DNA of 64,000 nucleotides from Limimaricola sp964022235 (GTDB taxonomy: Bacteria > Pseudomonadota > Alphaproteobacteria > Rhodobacterales > Rhodobacteraceae): assembly GCF_964022235.1 (NCBI RefSeq), contig NZ_CAXHZL010000001.1, positions 248,001-312,000 of the forward strand, in the 5' to 3' direction. How positions within the stretch are numbered: position 1 is the first letter of the stretch; each line of letters starts with the position of its first letter. The notes beneath the pieces are model-generated. The model was not told where the DNA came from and did not search any database. It worked only from the letters and a program-made list of their open reading frames with translations. Positions 51,584 through 60,537 of the stretch are shown one piece after another. A program made the translations under genes and the position numbers.

Positions 51584-52497
51584 GACGCGGCCACCGACTG
51601 GATCTCGTAAAGCTCGGATGGGCGCAGAATGAGGCCCAATGCCAGCTGGCCGCAGACCCCGAGCACGAGGAGCGCCAGCAGGATGCGCAGCTGTTCGGCC
51701 TTCATCCGCGCGCCGATCCGCGTGCCGAGCTGCGCACCCACCACGCCCCCGGCGATCAGCAGGAGCGCCAGCGCGATATCCACCGTCTGGTTGGTGACCG
51801 CGTGCAGCATCGTGGTGAAGGCGGTGACGAAGATGATCTGGAACAGCGAGGTGCCGATCACCACCTTGGTCGGCATGCCGAGCAGGTAGATCATCGCGGG
51901 CACCATCACGAAACCGCCGCCCACGCCCATGATCGCCGCCAGAACCCCGACCGACAGCCCCACCAGAAGCGGCGGGATCGCCGAGATGTAGAGCCCCGAG
52001 ACCCGGAACTTCATCTTGAGCGGCAACGCATGGACCCAGTAGTGCTTGCGCCGCTTGGGCCGCGCACCGGGACGGCGCGCCTTGACCAGAGCGTTCAGGC
52101 TCTCGATCAGCATCATCCCACCGACGGTGCCGAGAAAGATCACGTAACTCAGCTCGACCAGCAGATCGACCTGACCGCGCGCGCGCAGCCAGTTGAACAC
52201 CACCATGCCCAGAGCAGAGCCGACAAGTCCGCCCGCGAGCAGCACCGATCCCATCGTCATGTCGACGGTGCGCCGTCTCAGATGCCCCAGAAGGGCCGAG
52301 AAGGACGAGGCGACGATCTGGTTGGTCGAGGTGGCCACAGCCACGGCGGGAGGGATTCCGGCGAGGAACAGCAGCGGCGTGATCAGAAACCCGCCGCCGA
52401 CGCCGAACATGCCCGACAACACCCCCACCAGCCCACCGAGGCCGAGGAGCAGGAAGATGTTGACCGAAACCTCGGCGATGGGGAGATAGAGCTGCAT
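51580..52497 (-). CDS. TauE/SafE (TSUP) family transporter
   Basis: 305-residue membrane protein with about eight helices in two related halves. Each half carries the TSUP motif: GMFGVGGGFLITPLLFLAGIP near residue 30 and AIMGVGGGFVMVPAMIYLLGMP near 195. These transporters export sulfite or sulfoacetate or move other small anions. I start at the ATG at 52497; an in-frame upstream extension is rich in Arg and unlike the family. The stop is coupled to TIGR02186. The substrate is unknown. Confidence 0.9.
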   Translation of the reverse strand: MQLYLPIAEVSVNIFLLLGLGGLVGVLSGMFGVGGGFLITPLLFLAGIPPAVAVATSTNQIVASSFSALLGHLRRRTVDMTMGSVLLAGGLVGSALGMVVFNWLRARGQVDLLVELSYVIFLGTVGGMMLIESLNALVKARRPGARPKRRKHYWVHALPLKMKFRVSGLYISAIPPLLVGLSVGVLAAIMGVGGGFVMVPAMIYLLGMPTKVVIGTSLFQIIFVTAFTTMLHAVTNQTVDIALALLLIAGGVVGAQLGTRIGARMKAEQLRILLALLVLGVCGQLALGLILRPSELYEIQSVAAS

Positions 52498-52641
52498 GCG
52501 GGCCCCCGTGCGGTGGCGCCGATTAACGCAGTCTCGGCAGGGATTTCCAAGCCCCGGCGGTACAGATCGCCGCAATGCGGCATCTTGATCACCGTACCTG
52601 CCCGGGGTCGGGGAGGGGGCGGCCTGCCGCCCCCTTCGGTC

Positions 52642-53445
52642 TCAGCCCATGTCGCGCAGCATCCGGCGCAGCACCTGTTCGAGCTTGGCGGCACCCACGG
52701 GGGCCATCGCCTTGGTATGCTCGTGGCCGATGTTCTCGTCGGACATGCCGGCGGCCATGTTGGTGATCGCCGAGATGGCCAGCGCCTTCATGCCCATGAA
52801 GCGCGCGAGGATCACCTCGGGCACCGTCGACATGCCGACCGCATCGGCCCCCAGCGTACGGATTGCACGGATCTCGGCCGGGGTTTCGAAGGAGGGGCCG
52901 GAATACCACGCATAGACGCCCTCGTGCATCTCGACCTCTTCGGCCCGGGCCGCGGCACGCAAGAGGTTGCGCAGATCGGCGTCATGCGCATCGCCCATCG
53001 GCACGAAGCGCCGGTCGGTCTGCTCGCCGATCAGCGGGTTCAGCCCCGAGAAGTTGATGTGGTCCGACAGCGCCATGATCGAGCCGGTGGGCATTTCCGA
53101 GCGCAGGCTGCCTGCGGCGTTGGTCAGGATCACCGCTTCGGCACCGAGCTCCTTGAGCACTTCGAGCGGCAGCCGCATCTCGTTGGGGTTGCCGCGCTCG
53201 TAGTAATGCGCGCGGCCGCCGAAGACGGCGACGCGCTGGCCTTCGAGATCGCCCACGGCGAGCACCGGGTTGTGGCCCGACACGCCCGCATGCGGAAAGC
53301 CCGAAAGCTTGTCATAGGGAATGGTGACGCCGTCGACGGCGCCTGCAATGTGGCCCAGCCCCGATCCGAGGATCAGGCCGTATTTGACAGGGGCCGCTCC
53401 GGCTTGGGCCTTGATCAGGCCCGCAAGTTCAACGCTCTTTGACAT
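52642..53445 (-). CDS. Purine-nucleoside phosphorylase, trimeric type
   Basis: 267-residue trimeric-type (PNP/MTAP family) purine nucleoside phosphorylase. Blocks GLILGSGLGHIAGAV, VFGGRAHYYERG, LTNAAGSLRSEMPTGSIMALSDHINFSG and YAWYSGPSFETPAEIRA include phosphate and base-binding residues. Length is normal. It overlaps the last permease gene of the BMP transporter by 17 bases, so imported purine nucleosides are probably cleaved by this enzyme. The start at 53445 is preferred over an upstream ATG. It could also use inosine and guanosine preferentially, as the family does. Confidence 0.93.
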   Translation of the reverse strand: MSKSVELAGLIKAQAGAAPVKYGLILGSGLGHIAGAVDGVTIPYDKLSGFPHAGVSGHNPVLAVGDLEGQRVAVFGGRAHYYERGNPNEMRLPLEVLKELGAEAVILTNAAGSLRSEMPTGSIMALSDHINFSGLNPLIGEQTDRRFVPMGDAHDADLRNLLRAAARAEEVEMHEGVYAWYSGPSFETPAEIRAIRTLGADAVGMSTVPEVILARFMGMKALAISAITNMAAGMSDENIGHEHTKAMAPVGAAKLEQVLRRMLRDMG

Positions 53446-54397
53446 AGGGTTCGCCTCCGGCGCGGGGCGGGATCGCGCGGCCGACAAAGCCCGCAAGGAT
53501 CACCACCGTGAGAATATAGGGAAGGGCATCGAGCAGCTGCACGCCCACTTCGAAGCCAAGCGTGCCTTCGATCACGTCCGGGCGCAGCGCGAGGGCCTGC
53601 AGGAAGCCGAACAAAAGGCAGGCCCCGAGGGCGTACCATGGCCGCCACTTGGCGAAGATGAGGGCCGCGAGCGCGATGTAGCCGCGCCCCGCCGTCATGT
53701 CCTTGACGAAGCCCGCCTGAAGCCCGGTCGAGAGATAGGCCCCGGCGAGGCCGGTCAGCACGCCGCAGATCGCCACGGCGGCAAAGCGCAGCCCCACGAC
53801 CGAGACACCGGCGGTGTCGACGGCGGCGGGGTTCTCGCCCACCGCGCGCAGGCGCAAGCCGAAGCGGGTGCGAAACAGTACCCACCAGGTCAGCGGCACC
53901 ATCAGCAGGGCGACATAGACAAGCAGCGTGTGCCCAGAGATCAGCTCGGCGTAGATCGGCCCGAGGATCGGAATATCGCGCATCTCGGCGGCGAGCGGCA
54001 GGTCGATGGTCTCGAAGCGCGCATTGCCCGAAAGCTGCGGCGTGCGGCCGCCCTGACCGAACCAGCTTTGCGCGATGACGACGGTGAGACCGGCAGCGAG
54101 AAAGTTGATCGCGACGCCGGAAATGAGCTGGTTGCCCCGGAAGGTGATCGAGGCAAGGCCATGGATACCAGACAGCATCAGCGCCGCACCGATGCCGGCC
54201 AGCGTGCCGATCATTACCGAGCCGGTCACGGCGGCAACGGCGGCGGTGAGGAAGGCCGAAGCCAGCATCTTGCCTTCGAGGCCGATGTCGAAGATGCCAG
54301 CGCGCTCGGAGAACAGCCCGGCGAGACAGGCCAGCAGCAAAGGCGTGGCGAGGCGGATGGTGGTGTCGAGCACCTGCAGAAGGGTCAGGAAATCCAT
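53429..54397 (-). CDS. Nucleoside ABC transporter permease (second)
   Basis: 322-residue permease of the branched-chain/BMP-type family with about nine helices. The family blocks are ERAGIFDIGLEGKMLASAF and FRTRFGLRLRAVGENPAAVDTAG, the latter contacting the ATPase. It lies four bases after the first permease gene and overlaps the phosphorylase gene. The family moves purine nucleosides (BmpDEFG/NupABC type). The two permeases share order and fold but are different in sequence, as in other BMP systems. Confidence 0.93.
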   Translation of the reverse strand: MDFLTLLQVLDTTIRLATPLLLACLAGLFSERAGIFDIGLEGKMLASAFLTAAVAAVTGSVMIGTLAGIGAALMLSGIHGLASITFRGNQLISGVAINFLAAGLTVVIAQSWFGQGGRTPQLSGNARFETIDLPLAAEMRDIPILGPIYAELISGHTLLVYVALLMVPLTWWVLFRTRFGLRLRAVGENPAAVDTAGVSVVGLRFAAVAICGVLTGLAGAYLSTGLQAGFVKDMTAGRGYIALAALIFAKWRPWYALGACLLFGFLQALALRPDVIEGTLGFEVGVQLLDALPYILTVVILAGFVGRAIPPRAGGEPYVKER

Positions 54398-54401
54398 GGG
54401 C

Positions 54402-55523
54402 TCACTCCGCCGGTTCGGTCTTGCGGGCAGGCTTCGGCGCGGGCCGCAGCCTCAGAAAGATCGCTTCGAGCGGCATGCGCACCATGTTGTCGAGCGCACC
54501 GGTGAAGAGGATCACGAGGGCCTGGATCACCACGATCAGCTCGCGCGGGATCGAGGTCCAGAGCGCCAATTCGGCGCCGCCCTGATAGAGAAAGCCGAAG
54601 AGCAGCGCGGCGAGCAGGACGCCGAAGGGATGGCTGCGCCCCATCAGCGCCACCGCGATGCCGATGAAGCCCGCACCCTCGACCGCGTTGAGCACGAGGC
54701 GCTCGGCCTCGCCCATGACGTTGTTGATCGCCATCATCCCGGCAAGCCCGCCGGAGATCAGCATGGTGACCACGATGATCCGCGTGGGCGAAATGCCCGC
54801 GTATTTCGCGGCCGACTCCGACTGGCCGAAGGCGCGGATCTCGTAGCCGAGGCGCGTACGCCAGATCAGCGCCCAGACCGCGACACAGGCGATCAGCGCC
54901 ACGAAGAACGACACGTTTACCGGCGCGCCGCGAAACAGCGCCGTCTCGGCGGTCGAGAACATGTCCTGAAAGGTCGGCAGATGCGTGGCCTCGGGGAAGC
55001 GGCCCGTGGCGGGCTCCATCGAGCCCGAGGGCTTGAGCGCGCCGATCAGCAGGTAGTTCAGAAGTGCGGCAGCGATGAAGTTGAACATGATCGTGGTGAT
55101 CACGATATGGCTGCCGCGCTTGGCTTGAAGCCATGCCGGGATCAGCGCCCAGGCCGCGCCGAACAGCGCTGCCCCCACGGCACCGCCCACGAGCGCGAGG
55201 CTCCAATGCGGCCACGGAATGTAGAGCGCGATCAGCGCCACGCCGAGGCCGCCCAGCATCGCCTGGCCCTCGCCGCCGATGTTGAACAGCCGCGCATGGA
55301 TGGCGATCGCCACGGCGAGGCCGGTGAAGATGAAGTTGGTGGCGTAATAGAGCGTGTAGCCCCAAGCGTAGGTCGAGCCCATCGAGCCGTCGACCATCAG
55401 CTTGAGCGCCGACCACGGGTTTTCACCGATGGCGAGGATCACCAAAGCGGAGAGAAGGGCGGCGAGGAGCAGGCTGATCAGCGGGATCAGCACCACATCC
55501 GCCCATTGCGGCATCTTTTGCAT
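54402..55523 (-). CDS. Nucleoside ABC transporter permease (first)
   Basis: 373-residue membrane permease with ten or so helices. Family blocks are AIHARLFNIGGEGQAMLGGLG and WRTRLGYEIRAFGQSESAAKYAGIS, the contact with the ATPase, followed by GAGFIGIAVALMGRSHPFGVL. I start at the ATG at 55523; the upstream in-frame sequence lies inside the ATPase gene. It is separated from the ATPase stop by a single base. Substrate by family and context: nucleosides. Confidence 0.93.
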   Translation of the reverse strand: MQKMPQWADVVLIPLISLLLAALLSALVILAIGENPWSALKLMVDGSMGSTYAWGYTLYYATNFIFTGLAVAIAIHARLFNIGGEGQAMLGGLGVALIALYIPWPHWSLALVGGAVGAALFGAAWALIPAWLQAKRGSHIVITTIMFNFIAAALLNYLLIGALKPSGSMEPATGRFPEATHLPTFQDMFSTAETALFRGAPVNVSFFVALIACVAVWALIWRTRLGYEIRAFGQSESAAKYAGISPTRIIVVTMLISGGLAGMMAINNVMGEAERLVLNAVEGAGFIGIAVALMGRSHPFGVLLAALLFGFLYQGGAELALWTSIPRELIVVIQALVILFTGALDNMVRMPLEAIFLRLRPAPKPARKTEPAE

Positions 55524-55524
55524 C

Positions 55525-57126
55525 TCAGGCCTCCTTGGTGGCGCTGGCGCGCTTGCGCGCAAGGTTGGCCTCGATCTCAGCCTCGCTGTGCGGTTTGTCG
55601 GTGTCGGTGATGCCCGCCATCAGGAGGCCAAGCTCACGCTCGTTGGTCTCGGCTGGCAGACGCTCGCCCATGATCTGACCGTCGAACATCACCGCGATGC
55701 GGTCCGACAGCGACATGATCTCGTCAAGCTCGACCGAAACCAGAAGTACCGCCTTGCCCATGTCGCGCAGCGCCACGATCTGCTGGTGGATGAACTCGAT
55801 CGCGCCGATGTCGACGCCGCGCGTCGGCTGGCCGATCAGCAGCAGGTCGGGATTGCGCTCGATCTCGCGTGCCACGACGATCTTTTGCTGGTTGCCGCCC
55901 GAGAAATTCTTGGCGGCGAGGTTCGGGTTCGGCGGCCGCACGTCGAAGCGCTCCATCTTCGCAGCGGCATCAGCCTTGATGGCCGCGTTGTCCATGAAGA
56001 CGCCTTTGTTGAACTCGGGCTTGTCGTGATAGCCAAAGGCCACGTTCTCCCACGCCGTGAAATCGAGGATCAGCCCCTCGTGATGCCGGTCCTCTGGCAC
56101 ATGGGCGATGCCGCGTGCTCGCCGTGTGCGGGCGTCGGATTTCGCCCCGGTGAGGTCGATCTCCTCGCCGTTGAGGCGGACCCGGCCCTTGGCCTTGCGG
56201 TAGCCGCCCAGGACTTCGAGCAGCTCGGACTGGCCGTTGCCCGCGACGCCGGCAAGGCCGAGGATCTCGCCCGCGCGGATCTCAAGCCCGATGCCGCGCA
56301 GCCGCTCGACGCCCTTGCTGTCGATCACGGTCAGGTTCTCGACCTCGAGGATCGTCTTGCCGGGGGTGGCGGGGGCCTTTTCGACCTGCAACAGCACCTT
56401 GCGTCCGACCATCAGCTCGGCCAGCTCGGGCGGCGAGGTCTCGGCGGTCTGGACGGTGGCGGTCATCTCGCCGCGGCGCATCACGCTCACCGTGTCGGTG
56501 ATTTCCATGATCTCGCGCAGCTTGTGGGTGATCAGGATGATGGTTTTGCCCTGATCGCGCAGCCCCTTGAGGATGCGGAACAAATGGTCGGCCTCGGCGG
56601 GCGTGAGCACGCCCGTGGGCTCGTCGAGGATCAGAATGTCGGCCTGACGGTAGAGCGCCTTGAGGATCTCGACGCGCTGCTGCATGCCGACGCCGATGTC
56701 CTCGATCTTGGCATCGGGGTCGATGTTGAGCTCGTATTCGGCGGCCAGCTCCTTGAGCTGACGGCGCGCCTTGGCGAGGCTCGGGCGCAGCATCGCGCCT
56801 TCCTCGGCACCGAGCACGACGTTCTCCAGCACGGAGAAGTTCTGCACCAGTTTGAAGTGCTGGAACACCATGCCGATGCCGGCGCGGATCGCGGCCTGGC
56901 TGTCGGGGATCTCGGTGCGCTTGCCATCAACGAAGATCTCGCCGGAATCAGCGCGGTAAAAGCCGTAGAGGATCGACATCAGCGTCGATTTCCCGGCGCC
57001 ATTCTCGCCGATGATGCCGTGGATCGTGCCCGGCATCACCCGGATCGAGATGTCCTTGTTGGCCTGCACGGGGCCAAAGGCCTTGGAAATGCCCTTGAGC
57101 TCGATCGCGGGGGTCTGGTCGGTCAT
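55525..57126 (-). CDS. Nucleoside ABC transporter ATP-binding protein (double ATPase)
   Basis: 533-residue protein with two ABC domains. The first has a complete Walker A (GENGAGKST), the signature GVGMQQRVEILKAL and Walker B ILILDEPTGVLT. The second has an altered Walker A (GVAGNGQSE) with the signature FSGGNQQKIVVARE and LLLIGQPTRGVD; this asymmetry is normal for BMP/sugar-type ATPases. It follows the binding protein gene after 101 bases that hold a stem-loop. I start at 57126, preferring the start at MTDQTPAIELKGISKAFG. Confidence 0.94.
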   Translation of the reverse strand: MTDQTPAIELKGISKAFGPVQANKDISIRVMPGTIHGIIGENGAGKSTLMSILYGFYRADSGEIFVDGKRTEIPDSQAAIRAGIGMVFQHFKLVQNFSVLENVVLGAEEGAMLRPSLAKARRQLKELAAEYELNIDPDAKIEDIGVGMQQRVEILKALYRQADILILDEPTGVLTPAEADHLFRILKGLRDQGKTIILITHKLREIMEITDTVSVMRRGEMTATVQTAETSPPELAELMVGRKVLLQVEKAPATPGKTILEVENLTVIDSKGVERLRGIGLEIRAGEILGLAGVAGNGQSELLEVLGGYRKAKGRVRLNGEEIDLTGAKSDARTRRARGIAHVPEDRHHEGLILDFTAWENVAFGYHDKPEFNKGVFMDNAAIKADAAAKMERFDVRPPNPNLAAKNFSGGNQQKIVVAREIERNPDLLLIGQPTRGVDIGAIEFIHQQIVALRDMGKAVLLVSVELDEIMSLSDRIAVMFDGQIMGERLPAETNERELGLLMAGITDTDKPHSEAEIEANLARKRASATKEA

Positions 57127-57178
57127 GGGGTGTCCGGTCCTCGGATGCGAAACGGGGAAGCGACGGGGGGAGCGAAAC

Positions 57179-57204
57179 GGGGCCGCGCTTTGCGGCGCGG
57201 CCCC
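57179..57204 (-). terminator. Stem-loop between the BMP gene and the ATPase gene
   Basis: GGGGCCGCGC pairs with GCGCGGCCCC over ten bases around loop TTTGCG, 24 bases past the binding-protein stop, followed on the minus strand by GTTTCGC. A partial terminator or stabiliser that keeps binding-protein levels above those of the membrane subunits. Confidence 0.6.
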
Positions 57205-57227
57205 GGGTGTCATGCCTTGGGGGGCAA

Positions 57228-58223
57228 TCAGAAATCGAGCGAGGGGCAGCTTTCGTCGCTCATGTAGTCGTGCACTTCGACCTCGCCGGAGGCGATCTTG
57301 GCCATGGCGTCATCGACGGCGGCGGTCATTTCCTCGGTCACGAGGGCCTCGTTGTGCTCGTCGACGGCGATGCCCACGCCCTCGTTGTTCACGCCCATGA
57401 CGTTGATGCCGGCTTCGACGTTCGCGCCGGCTTCAAAGGCGTCATAGACGGCGTTGTCGACGCGCTTGACCATCGAGGTCAGCACCTTGCCCGGCTGCAG
57501 GTAGTTCTGGTTGCTGTCGACGCCGATCGACAGAATGCCCTTGTCGGCGGCGGTTTGCAGCACGCCGATGCCGGTGCCACCGGCAGCAGCATAGATCACG
57601 TCCGCGCCTTGGGAAATCTGCGCCTGCGTCAGCTCCGAGCCCTTCACGGGGTCGTTCCAGGCCGACGGCGTGGTGCCGGTCATGTTCGACAGAACGGTGA
57701 TGTCGGGGTTCACCGACTGTGCGCCTTGGGCATAGCCGCAGGCGAATTTGCGGATCAGCGGGATGTCCATGCCGCCGATGAAGCCGACGGTGCCGCTCTC
57801 GGAAGCCATCGCCGCCATCTGGCCGACGAGATAGGAGCCTTCGTGCTCGTTGAAGATCACCGAGCGCACGTTGGGCTGGTCGACGACGCCGTCGATGATC
57901 ACGAACTTGGTGTCCGGATAGTCGGTGGCGATTTCCTCGAGCGGCGTCATGAATGAGAAGCCGACGGTGACGATCGGGCTGTTGCCGGCCTCGGCAAAGC
58001 GGCGCAGCGCCTGTTCGCGCTGGGCGTCGGACTGCAGCTCGACCTCGGCATAGGAGTTGCCAGTTTCCTCGGCCCAGCGGGTCGCGCCATTGTGCGCGCT
58101 CTCGTTGAACGACTTGTCGAATTTGCCGCCCAGATCGTAGATCAGCGCCGGATCGGCAAGGGCTGCACCGGCGGAGATCGCCAGCACGGCGGAGGCGCCG
58201 AGGAATTTCGCGAGATGAGTCAT
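57228..58223 (-). CDS. BMP family nucleoside-binding protein
   Basis: 331-residue basic-membrane-protein-family binding protein with a Sec signal peptide (cleavage after ALA, about residue 23). There is no lipobox. The mature part starts DPALIYDLGGKFDKSFNESAHNG, the family's ligand-site signature, and contains FIGGMDIPLIRKFACGYAQGA. It brings purine nucleosides to the transporter encoded just downstream. I start at 58223, the Met before the signal peptide. First gene of a five-gene unit that ends with purine-nucleoside phosphorylase. Confidence 0.94.
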   Translation of the reverse strand: MTHLAKFLGASAVLAISAGAALADPALIYDLGGKFDKSFNESAHNGATRWAEETGNSYAEVELQSDAQREQALRRFAEAGNSPIVTVGFSFMTPLEEIATDYPDTKFVIIDGVVDQPNVRSVIFNEHEGSYLVGQMAAMASESGTVGFIGGMDIPLIRKFACGYAQGAQSVNPDITVLSNMTGTTPSAWNDPVKGSELTQAQISQGADVIYAAAGGTGIGVLQTAADKGILSIGVDSNQNYLQPGKVLTSMVKRVDNAVYDAFEAGANVEAGINVMGVNNEGVGIAVDEHNEALVTEEMTAAVDDAMAKIASGEVEVHDYMSDESCPSLDF

Positions 58224-58415
58224 CAATAGCTCCCTGTCAGGTGTCGGCACGGCCCCGAAGGAGCAACGCGCGCCTGCCGGTCATGCGCCGGCTCATGGCA
58301 GGATAAGGCCTTGTCCAGCCCTTGGGGGTCAACTGATTTTTCCCTGATTTGCGCCAAGTCACCGGGACTTCGGGGCGGTTTTGCCCACGCACAGGGCGAC
58401 TGACGCTAGGGCATT

Positions 58416-58832
58416 TTAACGCAATGGGCGCATAAGGATCAGCGCCGCCGCGGGCGGTTGCCCGGCCCGAGGGTAATAGCCCCGCCTGCGGCCCGCCTGC
58501 ACGTAGCCCGCCGCCGCATAGAGCGCGCAGGCCGCCGCGTTGTCCTCGGCCACCTCGAGAAACGCCGTGTCGGCCCCCGCAGCGCGCGCCGCGTCATGGA
58601 ACGCCTCCAGCGCGGCGCGGGCACGGCCCTGCCTGCGGTGATCGGGGTAGGTGGCGAGCGTCAGGATTTCGGCCTCGTCGAGGGTCACCCGGCCCAGAAC
58701 GAAGCTCAAAGCATCGCCCGACAGGATCGTGCCGGGTGCCGCGAGCAGATCGCTGAACTCGGTCGCACTCCAATGCCGCTCGCCCGGAAAGGCCGCCGCA
58801 TAGGTCATGGCGAGCGCCTGCGCCTCGGTCAT
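58416..58832 (-). CDS. rimI: RimI-like ribosomal protein S18 alanine N-acetyltransferase
   Basis: 138-residue GNAT acetyltransferase. The acetyl-CoA loop is YPDHRRQGRARAAL, followed by EVAEDNAAACALYAAAGYVQAGRRRGYY, the RimI signature with the Tyr in place. It overlaps tsaB by four bases (ATGA), the usual tsaB-rimI arrangement. That context, more than sequence alone, supports the RimI name; other N-acetyltransferases look similar. Confidence 0.87.
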   Translation of the reverse strand: MTEAQALAMTYAAAFPGERHWSATEFSDLLAAPGTILSGDALSFVLGRVTLDEAEILTLATYPDHRRQGRARAALEAFHDAARAAGADTAFLEVAEDNAAACALYAAAGYVQAGRRRGYYPRAGQPPAAALILMRPLR

Positions 58833-59407
58833 CCTATCAGCACAGGTGCCGGATCGCGCGGCGGCGCGGCGTCTGCCGGACGGACATAAAGCGGCGCGGG
58901 GCGCGGCTGCGGCGTCGCGGCGCGGCTGCTGGCAATCTCGGCGATGGCGCGGACCAGCCTGTCGGCGTCGGGCCCGTGCAGCACCTCGCCCGCCTGCGCG
59001 GCGAGAGTGAGCGCAGGGGGCTCGGCCCCGTTATCGGTCAGCCGCTGCAGCCAGAGGTGCTCGCGCGGCGCGGGCAGAGCGACGGTAACGGGGCGTGGAT
59101 GGCCCATGGCTGCCGCCTCGAAGCCCGACACGCCGACCGCCGGAATGCCCAGCCCCAGAGCCAGGCCGCGTGCCGCCGAAACACCGATCCGCAGCCCGGT
59201 AAAGTTGCCCGGACCCGTGCCGACGCCGATGGCAACGAGATCGCGCCAGTCCAAGGCCTCGGAGGCAAGCAGGTCTTCGAGAAAACCCATCAATCGCTCG
59301 GCCTGACCTTTGGCCATAGGCTCGACCCGGACGACCATGCGGTCGCCCAGATGCAGCGCGGCCGCGCAATGCGCGGCCGAGGTGTCGAAGGCGAGAAGCG
59401 GCGTCAT
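58829..59407 (-). CDS. tsaB: tRNA threonylcarbamoyladenosine protein TsaB
   Basis: 192-residue actin-fold protein. The N-terminal ATPase phosphate loop LLAFDTSAAHCAAAL and the segment GVGTGPGNFTGLRIGVSAARGLALGL are diagnostic. It works with TsaD and TsaE to make the t6A modification on tRNAs reading ANN codons. I start at 59407, sharing one base with the nfuA stop; a longer upstream frame would overlap nfuA heavily. TsaD is not in the window. Confidence 0.93.
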   Translation of the reverse strand: MTPLLAFDTSAAHCAAALHLGDRMVVRVEPMAKGQAERLMGFLEDLLASEALDWRDLVAIGVGTGPGNFTGLRIGVSAARGLALGLGIPAVGVSGFEAAAMGHPRPVTVALPAPREHLWLQRLTDNGAEPPALTLAAQAGEVLHGPDADRLVRAIAEIASSRAATPQPRPAPLYVRPADAAPPRDPAPVLIG

Positions 59408-59979
59408 CAGGCGGCGACGGGCCGGACCTCGACCACTTCGGGGATGTAGTGGCGCAGCAGGTTCTCGATGCCCATCTTGAGCGTCAGCGTCGAGGAGGGA
59501 CAACCGGCGCAGGCGCCTTGCATGTGCAGGTAGACGATGCCGCGATCAAAGCCGTGGAAGGTGATGTCACCGCCATCCTGCGCCACGGCGGGCCGCACGC
59601 GGGTGTCCAGCAGCTCCTTGATCTGCTCGACGATCGCGCCGTCTTCGCCGGTGTGCTCGGCGTGGCCGCCAGCAGTGGCGCTATTGGGCGTGCCATCGTC
59701 GATGGCGGGGGCACCGGATTGGAAGTGCTCCATCACCGCGCCGAGAACGGCGGGCTTGATGTGATCCCACTCGACGGCTTCGGTCTTGGTCACCGTAATG
59801 AAATCCGAGCCAAGGAACACGCCCGCCACGCCGCCGGTCGAGAAGATGCGACGTGCCAGCGGGCTCGCTTGCGCGGCCTCTTCGGAGGGAAAATCGGCCG
59901 TGCCCATCTCGAGCACGGTCTGCCCCGGCAGGAACTTCAACGTCGCGGGGTTCGGCGTGGATTCGGTCTGGATGAACAT
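59407..59979 (-). CDS. NfuA-type iron-sulfur cluster carrier
   Basis: 190 residues. The N-terminal Nfu_N domain spans residues 1-88 (MFIQTESTPNPATLKFLPGQTVL) and the C-terminal NifU-like domain begins at about 115. The CxxC of the latter, in QGACAGCPSSTLTLKMGIE, holds a 4Fe-4S cluster passed to client enzymes. A short acidic/His linker joins them. It is the first gene of nfuA-tsaB-rimI. Aconitase and other TCA enzymes are typical clients, a link that is inference here. Confidence 0.93.
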   Translation of the reverse strand: MFIQTESTPNPATLKFLPGQTVLEMGTADFPSEEAAQASPLARRIFSTGGVAGVFLGSDFITVTKTEAVEWDHIKPAVLGAVMEHFQSGAPAIDDGTPNSATAGGHAEHTGEDGAIVEQIKELLDTRVRPAVAQDGGDITFHGFDRGIVYLHMQGACAGCPSSTLTLKMGIENLLRHYIPEVVEVRPVAA

Positions 59980-60071
59980 CGGACCACCTTTCGTTTCAGG
60001 CTCCCGATATGCGCCCTGGACCGCACGAAGTCAAGATTTGGAACGATTCTAAAGGCTGGATGGAAAACCGG

Positions 60072-60527
60072 TCAGGTGATCGCCTCAAGCCGCTCCTTGG
60101 AGATGTCGCCGGGCACGATGGTGATCGGCACCGGCAGGCTGCCCGCCTCGCGCGTGAGTTGGCTCACCAGCGGGCCGGGGCCCTTGCGGTCGTCGCCCGC
60201 GCCGAGCACCAGAACGCCGATTTCAGGGTCATCGCGGATTTGGGCGAGGATTTCGGGCACCGCCTCGCCTTCGCGGATCACCAGATCGGGGTGCACGTTC
60301 TGACGGTCGCGCATCCACTTGGCGAAGACTTCGAAATGCACCTCGATACGCTCGCGCGCTTCGGCGCGCATGATCTCACCGACGCCGACCCAATGGTTGA
60401 ACTCATCCGGCGGGATCACCGACAGGATGGTGACGCCGCCGCCGGTCTTGCCCGCGCGCATCGCGGCAAAGCGCATCGCGTTCAGGCATTCGCGTGTGTC
60501 GTCGAGGATCACGAGGAACTTGCGCAT
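60072..60527 (-). CDS. Universal stress protein (UspA family)
   Basis: 151-residue single-domain UspA protein. It starts MRKFLVILDDTRECLNAMRFA and ends with the nucleotide-binding glycine loop region VLVLGAGDDRKGPGPLVSQL, close to the G-2X-G-9X-G(S/T) pattern but with Leu in the last place, so ATP binding is uncertain. It follows the 407-residue membrane protein gene after ten bases on the same strand. Confidence 0.9.
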   Translation of the reverse strand: MRKFLVILDDTRECLNAMRFAAMRAGKTGGGVTILSVIPPDEFNHWVGVGEIMRAEARERIEVHFEVFAKWMRDRQNVHPDLVIREGEAVPEILAQIRDDPEIGVLVLGAGDDRKGPGPLVSQLTREAGSLPVPITIVPGDISKERLEAIT

Positions 60528-60537
60528 CTGGCTCTCC

